From positions 1-40,963 of the forward strand of contig CANFYZ010000031.1 of NCBI GenBank assembly GCA_947451385.1: DNA of 40,963 nt. The letters are read 5' to 3'. The first letter of the stretch is position 1; each line of letters starts with the position of its first letter. Source of the DNA: Comamonadaceae bacterium. GTDB lineage: Bacteria; Pseudomonadota; Gammaproteobacteria; Burkholderiales; Burkholderiaceae_C. A program made the translations under genes and the position numbers. Positions 23,664 to 32,579 of the stretch are shown in pieces. The notes beneath the pieces were generated by a model, which saw only the letters and a program-made list of their open reading frames with translations, did no database searches and was not told the origin of the DNA.

Positions 23664-24851
23664 TTGAATCCCCCCAGTCCGTCCACACCAACGGCCTCCA
23701 GTGATGGAGGCCGTTGGTTTTTGCTGGATGCCATCAAGGCCCTCGGTTGCGTGGTGATCGTGTTGCACCACCTGTCGGTGTACAGCCCCATGTTCGATCG
23801 GGTGTTGCTGCTCGCGCCCACGCAACTGGCGGTCTTGTACAACCACGGGCGTTTAGCCGTGCAGGCGTTTCTGGTGGTGGGGGGCTTTTTGACGGCGAGC
23901 CAGTTGTTGCGCATGGTGCCGATGCAGTCACCCGCATTGCCCTCGACCTTTTCGGTGATGAAATTGCTGCAGAAACGGTTTTTGCGTCTGGCCACGCCCT
24001 TGATGGCGGCGCTGGCTTTCACGGTGCTGGTGACCGCATGGGTGCGGCCATGGTTTCCGCATTCCTCCTTGTCTGCTGCGCCCACCTGGTGGAGCTTGGT
24101 GGTTCACATGGCTTTGCTGCAGGATGTGCTCGGCGTGCAAGCCTTGTCCGCTGGGATTTGGTATGTGTCAATTGACTTCCAGCTTTTTGCCATCGCGGTG
24201 ACGACGGTCTGGTTGGCCAGTCGCTTGAAGCGTTGGCAGCCACAACTCAAACTGCGCAGCATGATGCTGTGGCTTTGGTTTGTACTCTCAGCCTTGTCGC
24301 TTTTCTGGTGGAACCGTCAGGTCAATATGGACATAGAGGGGCTGTACTTTTTTGGCTCTTATGGCTTGGGCATGCTGGCATACCGGGTGCGTTTGAGTCG
24401 CATCACGCTCAAAGGCTGGGGCATTATTTTTGTGCTCGGGCTCGTGGCTTTGGGATTGGAGCCGCGTCTGCGCATGGCTTTGGCTTGGGTCATGGCCTTG
24501 TTGTTGGCCGCTTGGCCGCAGGGCAGTGCGGCGCCTGCGGGGCCGGTCGGCCGCGCTGTGCAAGCGGTGGTGGCGCATGTAGCGCAGCAGTCTTATTCGA
24601 TTTTCTTAGCCCATTTCGCCATCAGCTTGCTGGTCAGCGCGCTGTGGTTTCATGTCGGCTGGCAGGCCCCATGGGTCAACTTGCTGGGCATGCTGGTGTC
24701 GTTCACTTTGTCGCTGGGGGGAGGCGCCTTGTTGTACCGGTATGTCGAAAGCCAGCCCCCCTCTTGGCAGCGCTGGACGTGCTGGCTGGCCACCTTTGCC
24801 TTGTGTGGGGCGGCCGTGATGGCCTGGGATCAGCTCAAGCTGTTGCTTTGA
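23664..24851 (+). CDS. acyltransferase family 3 membrane protein
   Basis: This integral membrane O-acyltransferase (Acyl_transf_3, the OafA/NodX-type family) has about ten membrane helices. The family signature LLDAIKALGCVVIVLHH, with the His pair, sits near the N-terminus. Such proteins acetylate or acylate surface sugars; the acceptor is unknown here. The start is uncertain. TTG at 23622 lies too close to GAGG. TTG at 23664 has a weak AGG and gives 395 residues. TTG at 23721 has GGAGG ten bases upstream, but that GGAGG lies inside a hairpin arm. Its 3' end overlaps the convergent cphA by 17 bp. Confidence 0.78.
   Translation: MNPPSPSTPTASSDGGRWFLLDAIKALGCVVIVLHHLSVYSPMFDRVLLLAPTQLAVLYNHGRLAVQAFLVVGGFLTASQLLRMVPMQSPALPSTFSVMKLLQKRFLRLATPLMAALAFTVLVTAWVRPWFPHSSLSAAPTWWSLVVHMALLQDVLGVQALSAGIWYVSIDFQLFAIAVTTVWLASRLKRWQPQLKLRSMMLWLWFVLSALSLFWWNRQVNMDIEGLYFFGSYGLGMLAYRVRLSRITLKGWGIIFVLGLVALGLEPRLRMALAWVMALLLAAWPQGSAAPAGPVGRAVQAVVAHVAQQSYSIFLAHFAISLLVSALWFHVGWQAPWVNLLGMLVSFTLSLGGGALLYRYVESQPPSWQRWTCWLATFALCGAAVMAWDQLKLLL
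23687..23722 (+). terminator. near-ideal terminator hairpin within the first acyltransferase codons
   Basis: ACCAACGGCCTCCA (23687-23700) and TGGAGGCCGTTGGT (23705-23718) form a perfect 14-bp stem closed by GTGA, a GNRA-type tetraloop, with Ts at 23718-23722. It lies 77 bp after the nitronate monooxygenase stop. It probably terminates that gene, but it also lies inside the open frame of the acyltransferase and hides a GGAGG in its right arm, so it could act as an attenuator. Confidence 0.75.
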
Positions 24852-27405
24852 CTTTTTGGCCGATGTAGGCCAAAGCTTCTTCCACCTGATCGATCAAGAT
24901 CAAGCACAACTCGCCCGCTTGCAGACGGTCCATGGCCGTGTCGATGGCTTTGAACTCGCCCTGAATTTCCTCAATGTGGCGAGTGCGTTCCGCACCTTGC
25001 AAACCTTCGCGCAGCAAGGCCAAGACTTCGCCGTCTTCGCGGCCGCGCTGGCAGGCGTCTTCGTACAACACCACATCATCAAAAGCCTGCCCCAAAATGC
25101 GGGTTTGGTCGCGGATGTCTTGGTCGCGCCGATCTCCCGCGCCACTGATCACCACCGAGCGTTTGCTTGCGGGCATGTTCTCGACCGCATTCACCAGCGC
25201 CTGGATGGCGTCAGGGTTGTGGCCGTAGTCGGCAATCACGGTGGCGCCTTGGTATTCAAACAGATTGAAGCGTCCGGGCACGCCTTGCACGTCGCTGATG
25301 AAGGTGGACAGACCTTCGCTGATGTTTTCCCAGGGCACGTTCACCGCCCAGGCCGCCGCCACAGAGGCCATGACGTTTTCGGTTTGGAATCCGATCTGGC
25401 CTTGCCGCGTTAAGGGCACGTTTTGCAGCGGAATGCGGAACACTTTTTTGCCCTCTTGCGCCACGATGTGCTGGTTCTCCACAAACACCACCCGCTTGCC
25501 CTGGGCGCGGTGCGTCGCCAGCACGGGATGCTGTGCATCGAGCGCGAAAAAGGTGACACCACCTTGGCAATGCTTGGCCATGGCCACCACGGCCGGGTCG
25601 GTGGCATTGAGCACGGCCATGCCATCTGCGGCCACATTCAGCACGATCACGCGCTTCAGCACCATCAGGTCTTCCAGCGTGGTGATGTAGTTCAGGCCCA
25701 AGTGGTCGCCCGAACCCAAGTTGGTGACGATGGCCACTTGGCATTTGTCAAATGCCAAGCCTTCACGCAGCAAGCCACCGCGCGCGGTTTCAAACACCGC
25801 GGCGTCCACATCGGGATGCATCAGCACGTTGCGCGCGCTGCGCGGGCCGCTGCAATCACCGTCGTCAATTTGTCGGCCGTTCACGTACACGCCATCGGTG
25901 TTCGTCATGCCCACGCGCAAGCCTTGGGTCTTGAGCAGGTGGGCGGTCAGGCGCACGGTGGTGGTTTTGCCGTTGGTGCCCGTCACCGCGATGATCGGAA
26001 TACGACCATCTTCATTCGGTTTGAACATGCTCTCGATCACGGCCTTGCCCACGTTGCGGCCTTTGCCGAACGAAGGGCTGATGTGCATGCGCAGACCGGG
26101 CGCGGCATTGACTTCGACAATGCCGCCGCTTTGCTCTTCCAAGGGGCGCAGCACCGACTCGGACACCACGTCCACACCGCAAATATCTACCCCCACCATT
26201 TGCGCAGCGGCAACCACGCGAGCCGCGACTTCGGGGTGAACTTCATCGGTCACGTCCGTCGCCGTGCCGCCGGTGGACAGGTTGGCGTTGTTGCGCAGAA
26301 TGACCCGGCGACCTTTTTCAGGCACCGATTCAGGTTTGAGTTCTTGTTGTTCCAATCGCGCAATTGCGATCGCATCGAATTTGATTTTGGTCAGCGAGGT
26401 GGAATGACCATCCCCACGGCGCGGATCGGCATTCACCAAATTGACCAACTCTTGCACCGTGTGCACGCCGTCGCCCACCACCAAGGGGGGCTCGCGCCGC
26501 GCTGCCGCTACCAATTTATTGCCGACCACCAGCAGGCGATAGTCGTGGCCGGGCAGAAACTTTTCCACCATGACCTCGCCATATTGCGCGGCGGCTTCGT
26601 AGGCCAATTCAAAGTGCGCGCGGTCCACGATATTCACCGTCACGCCCTTGCCTTGATTGCCATCCTGCGGTTTGACCACCACAGGCAGGCCAATGTCTTC
26701 CGCAATTTCCCAGGCACTTTCCAGGTCCTTGGCGGGGCGGCCCAGGGGCACCGGCACACCCGCGGCCAGCAGCAAGGATTTGGTCAAGTCTTTGTCTTGG
26801 GCAATGGACTCGGCAATCGCGCTGGTGCTGTCCACTTCAGCCGCTTGGATGCGGCGTTGCTTGGAGCCCCAGCCAAATTGCACCAGGCTGCCATCGGTCA
26901 AACGACGGTAAGGAATGCCGCGCGCCACGGCGGCATCGACAATCGAACCGGTCGAGGGGCCCAAGCGCACATCTTCGTCCAGCTCGCTCAGTTTCGCCAA
27001 GGCGGCAGCCAAATCAAAGGGGCTGCCATTTTTGGCTGCGGTGCACACCTGTTCGGCCAACTCCAGGGCCAAGCGGCCAACGGCTTCTTCGGTGTACTGC
27101 ACGACCACTTGGTACACGCCAGGATCTTGCGTGGCCGTGGTGCGGCTGAAGGTGACCGGGCAACCGGCTTGCGCTTGCAAGCCCAGGGTGACTTTTTCCA
27201 GCGCGTGGGCCATGCTCGACTGCTGACCCTGTCTGGCCCCTTCAATGAAGGCCAAGGCCGGGAAGATGCGCCGCAGTTGTTTTTCGAAGGGGCTGCCGGG
27301 GGCGATGTCTCGGTCCGGCGTGTTGCAGGTGACGATGGCTTCGATCGCGGTGCAACGGCTCCATAAGTTAGGGCCGCGAAGCGCGCGGATTCTTGAGACT
27401 TCCAT
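24835..27405 (-). CDS. cphA: cyanophycin synthetase, full-length
   Basis: This ATP-dependent enzyme polymerises Asp and Arg into multi-L-arginyl-poly-L-aspartate, a nitrogen store kept as cytoplasmic granules. The 856-residue product has the three expected parts. The N-terminal domain (1-160) starts MEVSRIRALRGPNLWSR. The ATP-grasp domain (about 206-450) has VVKPQDGNQGKGVTVNI and EVNAAPGLRMH and adds Asp. The Mur-ligase-like domain has an intact P-loop GTNGKTTT (476-483) and the C-terminal PGRFNLFEY and DYGHNPDAI motifs and adds Arg. It lies 34 bp downstream of cphA' and is probably cotranscribed with it. No cyanophycinase gene is present in the window. Confidence 0.95.
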   Translation of the reverse strand: MEVSRIRALRGPNLWSRCTAIEAIVTCNTPDRDIAPGSPFEKQLRRIFPALAFIEGARQGQQSSMAHALEKVTLGLQAQAGCPVTFSRTTATQDPGVYQVVVQYTEEAVGRLALELAEQVCTAAKNGSPFDLAAALAKLSELDEDVRLGPSTGSIVDAAVARGIPYRRLTDGSLVQFGWGSKQRRIQAAEVDSTSAIAESIAQDKDLTKSLLLAAGVPVPLGRPAKDLESAWEIAEDIGLPVVVKPQDGNQGKGVTVNIVDRAHFELAYEAAAQYGEVMVEKFLPGHDYRLLVVGNKLVAAARREPPLVVGDGVHTVQELVNLVNADPRRGDGHSTSLTKIKFDAIAIARLEQQELKPESVPEKGRRVILRNNANLSTGGTATDVTDEVHPEVAARVVAAAQMVGVDICGVDVVSESVLRPLEEQSGGIVEVNAAPGLRMHISPSFGKGRNVGKAVIESMFKPNEDGRIPIIAVTGTNGKTTTVRLTAHLLKTQGLRVGMTNTDGVYVNGRQIDDGDCSGPRSARNVLMHPDVDAAVFETARGGLLREGLAFDKCQVAIVTNLGSGDHLGLNYITTLEDLMVLKRVIVLNVAADGMAVLNATDPAVVAMAKHCQGGVTFFALDAQHPVLATHRAQGKRVVFVENQHIVAQEGKKVFRIPLQNVPLTRQGQIGFQTENVMASVAAAWAVNVPWENISEGLSTFISDVQGVPGRFNLFEYQGATVIADYGHNPDAIQALVNAVENMPASKRSVVISGAGDRRDQDIRDQTRILGQAFDDVVLYEDACQRGREDGEVLALLREGLQGAERTRHIEEIQGEFKAIDTAMDRLQAGELCLILIDQVEEALAYIGQKVKATA

Positions 27406-27439
27406 GAGCCGTTATTCCAGGGTTATGAAGGACGTGCGT

Positions 27440-29692
27440 TCAATGTGTGGTTGGACTTTGTCCAAAACTTTTGACGCCGGCGCGAATCAGATCTTTGGAA
27501 ATATCCAAAGCCCACGCGGCACTGGCGGCAGCCAGCAAATCATCGCGTGACAAATGGTGTGTTTTGAGAAGCTTGCTGGTCGTGGCAGCGGCCAGGCTGA
27601 AGATCTCGGTTTCTTGCGTGCCTTGCGCCCAGATCACATGGTCTTGCCGAGCAAATACCACTTTGCCGTTGTCAGCGCGGTGCGCCTGCAGGGTGGGATT
27701 GAATTCGTCTTGGGCGTAGTAAATCACTTCACCGTCGCTGTACTGGGCCAGCGTGACCACTTGCGGATCTTGCGCATTGAGAACGGCCGTGCCGGTGGGC
27801 AAGACCACATCGATTTGGGTGCGCACAAAGCCAGGCATCTGCTCGTCGCTGTGCACGTACAGATCCTGCAGGCCTTCAGCCGGAGGCATGCTGGTGACCA
27901 AGCCCACTTGGCAGCGGTCATAGGGCAGGCCTTCGGTCAACAAATGGCGGGCGGTACTTTCAAATACCGCTGCTTGGGCTGCGCGGTTGATGAGCAGGCG
28001 CTGCGCCGTGGCCCAATCCATGGCACTCTTTTTTTGCAAGCGGCGATTGCCCAAAAATAAACCGCAGGCGCAGGCCAAACCGGTTTGCAGTCCTTTGAGG
28101 TGCAACAACCACGCAATTAATTTGGCCGGGCCGGTGGTGTCCCCGTGGCCCATCAAACCGACCACCGGAATACGGCCCGCTTCATGGCTCGGGAAAAGAT
28201 GCTGCGCAATCGCTTCACCCACTTGCTGCGCTTTGCCGGAGGCCGGGTTCAGGTGCATCAGCAGACTCGGGCCCGCGTTGACTTCGACAATCGCGCCGCC
28301 TTGGGCTTTGAGGGGTTTAGAGATATCCAAAGCGACCACGTCCACCCCTGCAATGTCCAAGCCGACGATGCGAGCGGCCAGCGCCACTTGCTCGGCGACG
28401 TCTGGGTGCACCTCTTGGGTCACATCCATGGTCATGTTGCCAGTGCGCTTGACCAACACGACGCGCGTCGCTTCGGGCACGCAGTCGGGTGTCAAACCTT
28501 GGCGGGCCAGTTCCAGCACCTCTGGGCTATTGCGGCGCAGACGCACGGTTTCGAGCGGTAAATTGCCATCGCTGCCGCGCCGAGGGTCGGAGTTGATTTG
28601 CAGGGTCACCAACTCTCGGACCGTGTGTTTGCCATCGCCGATCACGCTGGCCGTTTCGCCGCGACTGGCCGCGACCACCCGGTCACCCACCACCAGCAGG
28701 CGGTGCTCGGCACCTCGGATGAAGCGCTCCACAATGACTTCGCTGCCTTGTTTCAGAGCAATGTCATAGGCCGCCTCGATGTCGGCTTGCGTGTGCAGTT
28801 CCAGAGAGACTCCCCGGGCGCGGTTACCGTCCGTTGGTTTGACGCAAACCGGCATGCCAATTTCTTGGGCCGCGTTCCAAGCCGCGGTAGGACTGTTGAC
28901 CACCATGCCCTCTGGCACGGGCACACCGCACATGGCGAGTAATTTTTTGGTCAGATCCTTGTCTTTGGAGATGCCTTCGGCAATCGCGCTGGTGCTGTCG
29001 GTTTCAGCCGTCCAGATGCGTCGTTGGTTGATGCCGTAGCCTAATTGCACCAAGTTGCCCGCATTCAAGCGAATAAAGGGTATTTTGCGTTCAAGCGCCG
29101 CAGCCACGATGCTGGCGGTGCTGGGGCCCACCCAAACGCTGTCAACCAGGTCGGTGAGCTCGGCGATGGTCGCCGCTACATCGTAGGGGGTGTCGTGAAT
29201 GGCCGCCAATATCAGATCGCGCGCGGCAAGCAGGGCGAATTTGCCGACTTCTTCGTGATCGGTCCGGATAATGACTTTGTACACACCGCGTGGACCGGCT
29301 TCGCGTGCTTTGCCAAAACCCATGGGCATGCCCGCGCGGGTCTGCAACTCCAGGCTGACATGTTCCAAGATGTGGCCGGCCCAGGTGCCCGAATCCAAAC
29401 GCTGGAAAAATCCTCCGCGCACGCCTGGCGTGCAACGGTGCTCAATCATTTCTGGCAACCAGGCCTTGAGGCGTTCGTTGAAACCAGGCAGGGTATTGGA
29501 GGGGTAGTCTTCGAGCTCACCGATGTCGATCCAAGCCTCGATGATGGGTTCATAGGTCCAGATGCTGGGCCCACCCAAATACGTCATGCGCAAGAACTGG
29601 ATATTCTTTTCGCTTTGCGCTTGAAGGGGCGGAGATACAATGACCTGCGCCGAAGCAGCGCTGGCCATCACCTCAAGGTTTGAATGAATCAT
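27440..29692 (-). CDS. cphA': second cyanophycin synthetase-like protein with degenerate Mur-ligase P-loop
   Basis: This is a CphA paralogue of about 750 residues. The N-terminal domain (MTYLGGPSIWTYEPIIEAW) and the ATP-grasp domain (CVKPTDGNRARGVSLEL, EVNAGPSLLMHLNP) are kept. In the Mur-ligase domain the P-loop GTNGKTTT of CphA is replaced by GHGDTTG, with no Lys, and the C-terminal third holding PGRFN and DYGHNPD is missing. It probably cannot ligate Arg in the normal way. Paired cphA/cphA' genes are known in Burkholderiales such as Ralstonia eutropha; this copy may prime, stabilise or recycle the polymer. The start is uncertain: ATG at 29692 is chosen, ATG at 29722 is also possible, and none has a good ribosome site. 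It diverges from the ABC transporter gene. Confidence 0.85.
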   Translation of the reverse strand: MIHSNLEVMASAASAQVIVSPPLQAQSEKNIQFLRMTYLGGPSIWTYEPIIEAWIDIGELEDYPSNTLPGFNERLKAWLPEMIEHRCTPGVRGGFFQRLDSGTWAGHILEHVSLELQTRAGMPMGFGKAREAGPRGVYKVIIRTDHEEVGKFALLAARDLILAAIHDTPYDVAATIAELTDLVDSVWVGPSTASIVAAALERKIPFIRLNAGNLVQLGYGINQRRIWTAETDSTSAIAEGISKDKDLTKKLLAMCGVPVPEGMVVNSPTAAWNAAQEIGMPVCVKPTDGNRARGVSLELHTQADIEAAYDIALKQGSEVIVERFIRGAEHRLLVVGDRVVAASRGETASVIGDGKHTVRELVTLQINSDPRRGSDGNLPLETVRLRRNSPEVLELARQGLTPDCVPEATRVVLVKRTGNMTMDVTQEVHPDVAEQVALAARIVGLDIAGVDVVALDISKPLKAQGGAIVEVNAGPSLLMHLNPASGKAQQVGEAIAQHLFPSHEAGRIPVVGLMGHGDTTGPAKLIAWLLHLKGLQTGLACACGLFLGNRRLQKKSAMDWATAQRLLINRAAQAAVFESTARHLLTEGLPYDRCQVGLVTSMPPAEGLQDLYVHSDEQMPGFVRTQIDVVLPTGTAVLNAQDPQVVTLAQYSDGEVIYYAQDEFNPTLQAHRADNGKVVFARQDHVIWAQGTQETEIFSLAAATTSKLLKTHHLSRDDLLAAASAAWALDISKDLIRAGVKSFGQSPTTH

Positions 29693-29785
29693 GGGCGATG
29701 TTGTTGTAGTCTTTGGCCACATCAATGGTTGATTTTTGTCTCGGCTTTCCCAAACGCGGGTTGAGCTACTAGCGATTCGTACTTC

Positions 29786-32089
29786 ATGACCCCATCACTT
29801 TCCTCAGTTATGCCCAGGCCGGTGGTGCCGGAATCTTGGCAGGCCGAGCTGCTCTCCTGCCTCCAGCCAGAAGAAAACGCGTCAGCCTGGCTGGAGGTTG
29901 ACTTAGATAACGAACTTCAGTTTGTTAAAAATGCAATTTTCTTGACCAACCAACGAGTTTTAGTACTTTCTAAGAACAAAACTCCCGCAGTCAGCTGGCC
30001 TCTGCAGTCCGACATGGCCTTGAAGATGAATGACCATGCGGGTGTGGGAACTTTAGAGTTAACGACGCCGGCTGGCCGTTTGGCCGTTTGGCGCTTCACA
30101 TTGGGCTTGCAGACGGCGGCGGCGCGATGGGTCGCCCAGTTCGAGAGTCAGATGGCCCTGTTGTCTGGTGAGGGGCGTCCATTGCAAACCGCCCTGAACC
30201 GCACCGTCTGCCCAATTTGTCAGGCCCTGATGGCCGAAGACGAGGTGGAATGTACCGCCTGCGGTCGCGAAGACTTGACCCCGCCCTCAACCTGGACTTT
30301 GTTCAAATTGTGGCGTTTTGCCAAGCCCTACAGAGCGCGCTTGGTGTTGGGCTTTGTGTTGACCCTGGCCGCCACAGCCGCCACCTTGGTGCCGCCCTAT
30401 CTGACAATGCCGTTGATGGATGATTTTTTGATTCCCTATCAAAATGGCAAGGACATCAACCCGGGGCAGGTGTCCTTGTACCTGACGGGGCTGTTCGCAG
30501 CGGCACTGTTGGCTTGGACCTTGGGCTGGGCCAAAACGTATATTTTGGCGCTGGTCTCTGAGCGCATTGGGGCTGATTTGCGGACCACCACGTACCAGCA
30601 TTTACTCAAGCTTTCGCTGGAGTATTTTGGCGAGCGCCGTACCGGTGACCTGATTGCCCGGATTGGCACCGAAACCGACCGGATCAATGTATTTTTATCG
30701 CTGCATTTGTTGGACTTTGCCACCGACGTGCTGATGATCATGATGACCGCGGTGATTTTGTTCACCATCAATCCCAAACTGGCCATGGCCACCTTGTTGC
30801 CCCTGCCTTTTATTGCGTGGTTGATCCATGTGGTGCGCGACAAATTACGCACTGGTTTTGAAAAAATTGACCGCGTTTGGGCCGAGGTGACCAACGTGCT
30901 GACCGACACCATTCCGGGGATTCGGGTGGTCAAAGCCTTTGCCCAAGAAGACCGCGAAGCGCAGCGTTTCAAAGACGCGAACAAACACAATTTGTATGTC
31001 AACGACCGCCTTAACCGCGTCTGGTCCTTGTTTGCACCCACGGTCACTTTGATGACCGAAGTGGGCCTGTTGGTGGTCTGGGGCTATGGCATTTGGTTGG
31101 TCGCTGATGATCAAATTACCGTGGGCGTGATGACCGCCTTCCTGGCTTACATCGGACGCTTTTACAGCCGCCTCGATTCCATGAGCCGAATTGTTTCTAA
31201 CACCCAAAAAGCAGCCGCTGGGGCCAAGCGCATTTTTGAAATTTTGGACCATGTGTCCAGCGTGCCTGAGCCCATGAAGCCCATCGCGCTGCCCCCCCAG
31301 GTTCAAGGCCGGCTCACCATTCGCGATGCCGAATTTCGTTACGGCAACCGATCGGTTATTCGCCAACTGAACTTAGACATCGAGCCCGGTCAGATGATTG
31401 GCCTGGTCGGCCACAGTGGCTCGGGCAAAAGCACTTTGGTCAATTTGATCTGCCGTTTTTACGATGTCAGCGAAGGCACGATTGAGTTGGATGGGCTGGA
31501 CATTCGGCAGCTGCGCATTGGCGATTACCGGCGCCAGATTGGCTTGGTGTTGCAAGAGCCGTTTTTATTCTTCGGCACGATAGCCGACAACATCGCCTAT
31601 GGTCTGCCGCAAGCCAGCCGAGAGGACATTGTGGCGGCCGCGCGGGCAGCCCATGCGCATGAGTTTATTTTGCGCATGCCCCAGGGTTACGACTCGCTGG
31701 TGGGCGAGCGTGGTCAAGGCCTGTCTGGTGGAGAACGGCAACGTATTTCTATTGCCCGAGCGCTGCTGATCAATCCACGCATTTTGATTCTTGACGAAGC
31801 CACCTCGGCCGTGGACACGGAGACCGAAAAAGAAATCCAGCGTGCCTTGGACAACCTGGTGCGAGGCCGCACCACCATCGCCATTGCGCACCGTTTGTCG
31901 ACCCTGCGTAAAGCCGATCGTTTGGTGGTCATGGACAAAGGCGTGGTGGTGGAAGAGGGCACGCACGAGGTGTTGATCGAAGCGCAAGGGGCTTACTGGC
32001 GACTCTATGAAGCGCAACAACGCCAGGCCGAAGCCGAGGCGGTTCTGAACAGCGGCATGGGTGTGACCGCAGTGAAGGTGATGGCATGA
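29786..32089 (+). CDS. cyanophycin-locus ABC transporter, permease-ATPase fusion with N-terminal extension
   Basis: This 767-residue half-transporter is of exporter type (type IV fold, MsbA-like) and probably acts as a homodimer. Residues 1-130 form an extra cytoplasmic domain ([20 protein letters not shown]) that looks PH-like. A zinc-ribbon-like motif follows, CPIC at 142-145 and CTAC at 156-159. The six-helix membrane domain spans about 180-480. The ATPase domain has Walker [10 protein letters not shown] (near 541), signature [12 protein letters not shown] (near 648) and Walker [11 protein letters not shown] (near 667). I recall this family being named cyanophycin metabolism-associated by NCBI, from gene neighbourhood. 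The substrate is unknown. It diverges from cphA' and overlaps the DUF1854 gene by ATGA. Confidence 0.88.
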   Translation: MTPSLSSVMPRPVVPESWQAELLSCLQPEENASAWLEVDLDNELQFVKNAIFLTNQRVLVLSKNKTPAVSWPLQSDMALKMNDHAGVGTLELTTPAGRLAVWRFTLGLQTAAARWVAQFESQMALLSGEGRPLQTALNRTVCPICQALMAEDEVECTACGREDLTPPSTWTLFKLWRFAKPYRARLVLGFVLTLAATAATLVPPYLTMPLMDDFLIPYQNGKDINPGQVSLYLTGLFAAALLAWTLGWAKTYILALVSERIGADLRTTTYQHLLKLSLEYFGERRTGDLIARIGTETDRINVFLSLHLLDFATDVLMIMMTAVILFTINPKLAMATLLPLPFIAWLIHVVRDKLRTGFEKIDRVWAEVTNVLTDTIPGIRVVKAFAQEDREAQRFKDANKHNLYVNDRLNRVWSLFAPTVTLMTEVGLLVVWGYGIWLVADDQITVGVMTAFLAYIGRFYSRLDSMSRIVSNTQKAAAGAKRIFEILDHVSSVPEPMKPIALPPQVQGRLTIRDAEFRYGNRSVIRQLNLDIEPGQMIGLVGHSGSGKSTLVNLICRFYDVSEGTIELDGLDIRQLRIGDYRRQIGLVLQEPFLFFGTIADNIAYGLPQASREDIVAAARAAHAHEFILRMPQGYDSLVGERGQGLSGGERQRISIARALLINPRILILDEATSAVDTETEKEIQRALDNLVRGRTTIAIAHRLSTLRKADRLVVMDKGVVVEEGTHEVLIEAQGAYWRLYEAQQRQAEAEAVLNSGMGVTAVKVMA

Positions 32090-32550
32090 CCCCGTTTGAT
32101 TTACAACGCGACGCCTTTGGCCGTTGGACCCTGACGCTGTCTGATGGCACCCATCACACCGCGGTGATGGCCGTGCGTGCCTTTCCGGTGTCAGACGCGC
32201 AAGGTGGTGCGGCGTTGATGGACAGCGAAGGCCATGAAATCGTCTGGGTGGAGCAGGTCGGTGAATTGGATGAGCCACTTCGCACGCGCTTTTTGCAAGC
32301 GCTGAACGAACGCGAATTTTTGCCAGAAATTTTGCAACTCCAAGCGGTGAGCAGTTTTGCCACGCCGAGCAACTGGACGGTGCAAACCAACCGCGGCACC
32401 ACGCAGTTCATGCTGAAAGGCGAAGAAGACATTCGCCGTTTGACCGGGACGGTGCTGTTGATCAACGACGCCCACGGCGTGCAATACATGATCCGCGACC
32501 TGACGGCCATGGACAAACAATCGCGCAAACTGCTCGACCGGTTTTTATAA
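32086..32550 (+). CDS. DUF1854 family protein, cyanophycin-associated
   Basis: This 154-residue soluble protein has no signal or membrane segment. It starts [41 protein letters not shown] region and a conserved-looking VNDxxG-type end (VLLINDAHGVQYMIRDLTAM) follow, with KQSRKLLDRFL at the C-terminus. The ATG overlaps the stop of the ABC transporter in ATGA, so translation is coupled and a physical or functional partnership is likely. I recall the family name DUF1854, labelled as cyanophycin-associated, but no biochemical function. It may be an accessory or regulatory subunit of the transporter. Confidence 0.82.
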   Translation: MTPFDLQRDAFGRWTLTLSDGTHHTAVMAVRAFPVSDAQGGAALMDSEGHEIVWVEQVGELDEPLRTRFLQALNEREFLPEILQLQAVSSFATPSNWTVQTNRGTTQFMLKGEEDIRRLTGTVLLINDAHGVQYMIRDLTAMDKQSRKLLDRFL

Positions 32551-32579
32551 ACCTGCGCGCGCGTCTGACCGTCATTGCA

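Noticed and set aside
25423..27366. A 647-residue open frame antisense to cphA
   Set aside because: cphA is unambiguous on the minus strand. The antisense peptide is His/Gln/Arg-rich low-complexity sequence, the usual shadow of a GC-rich gene.
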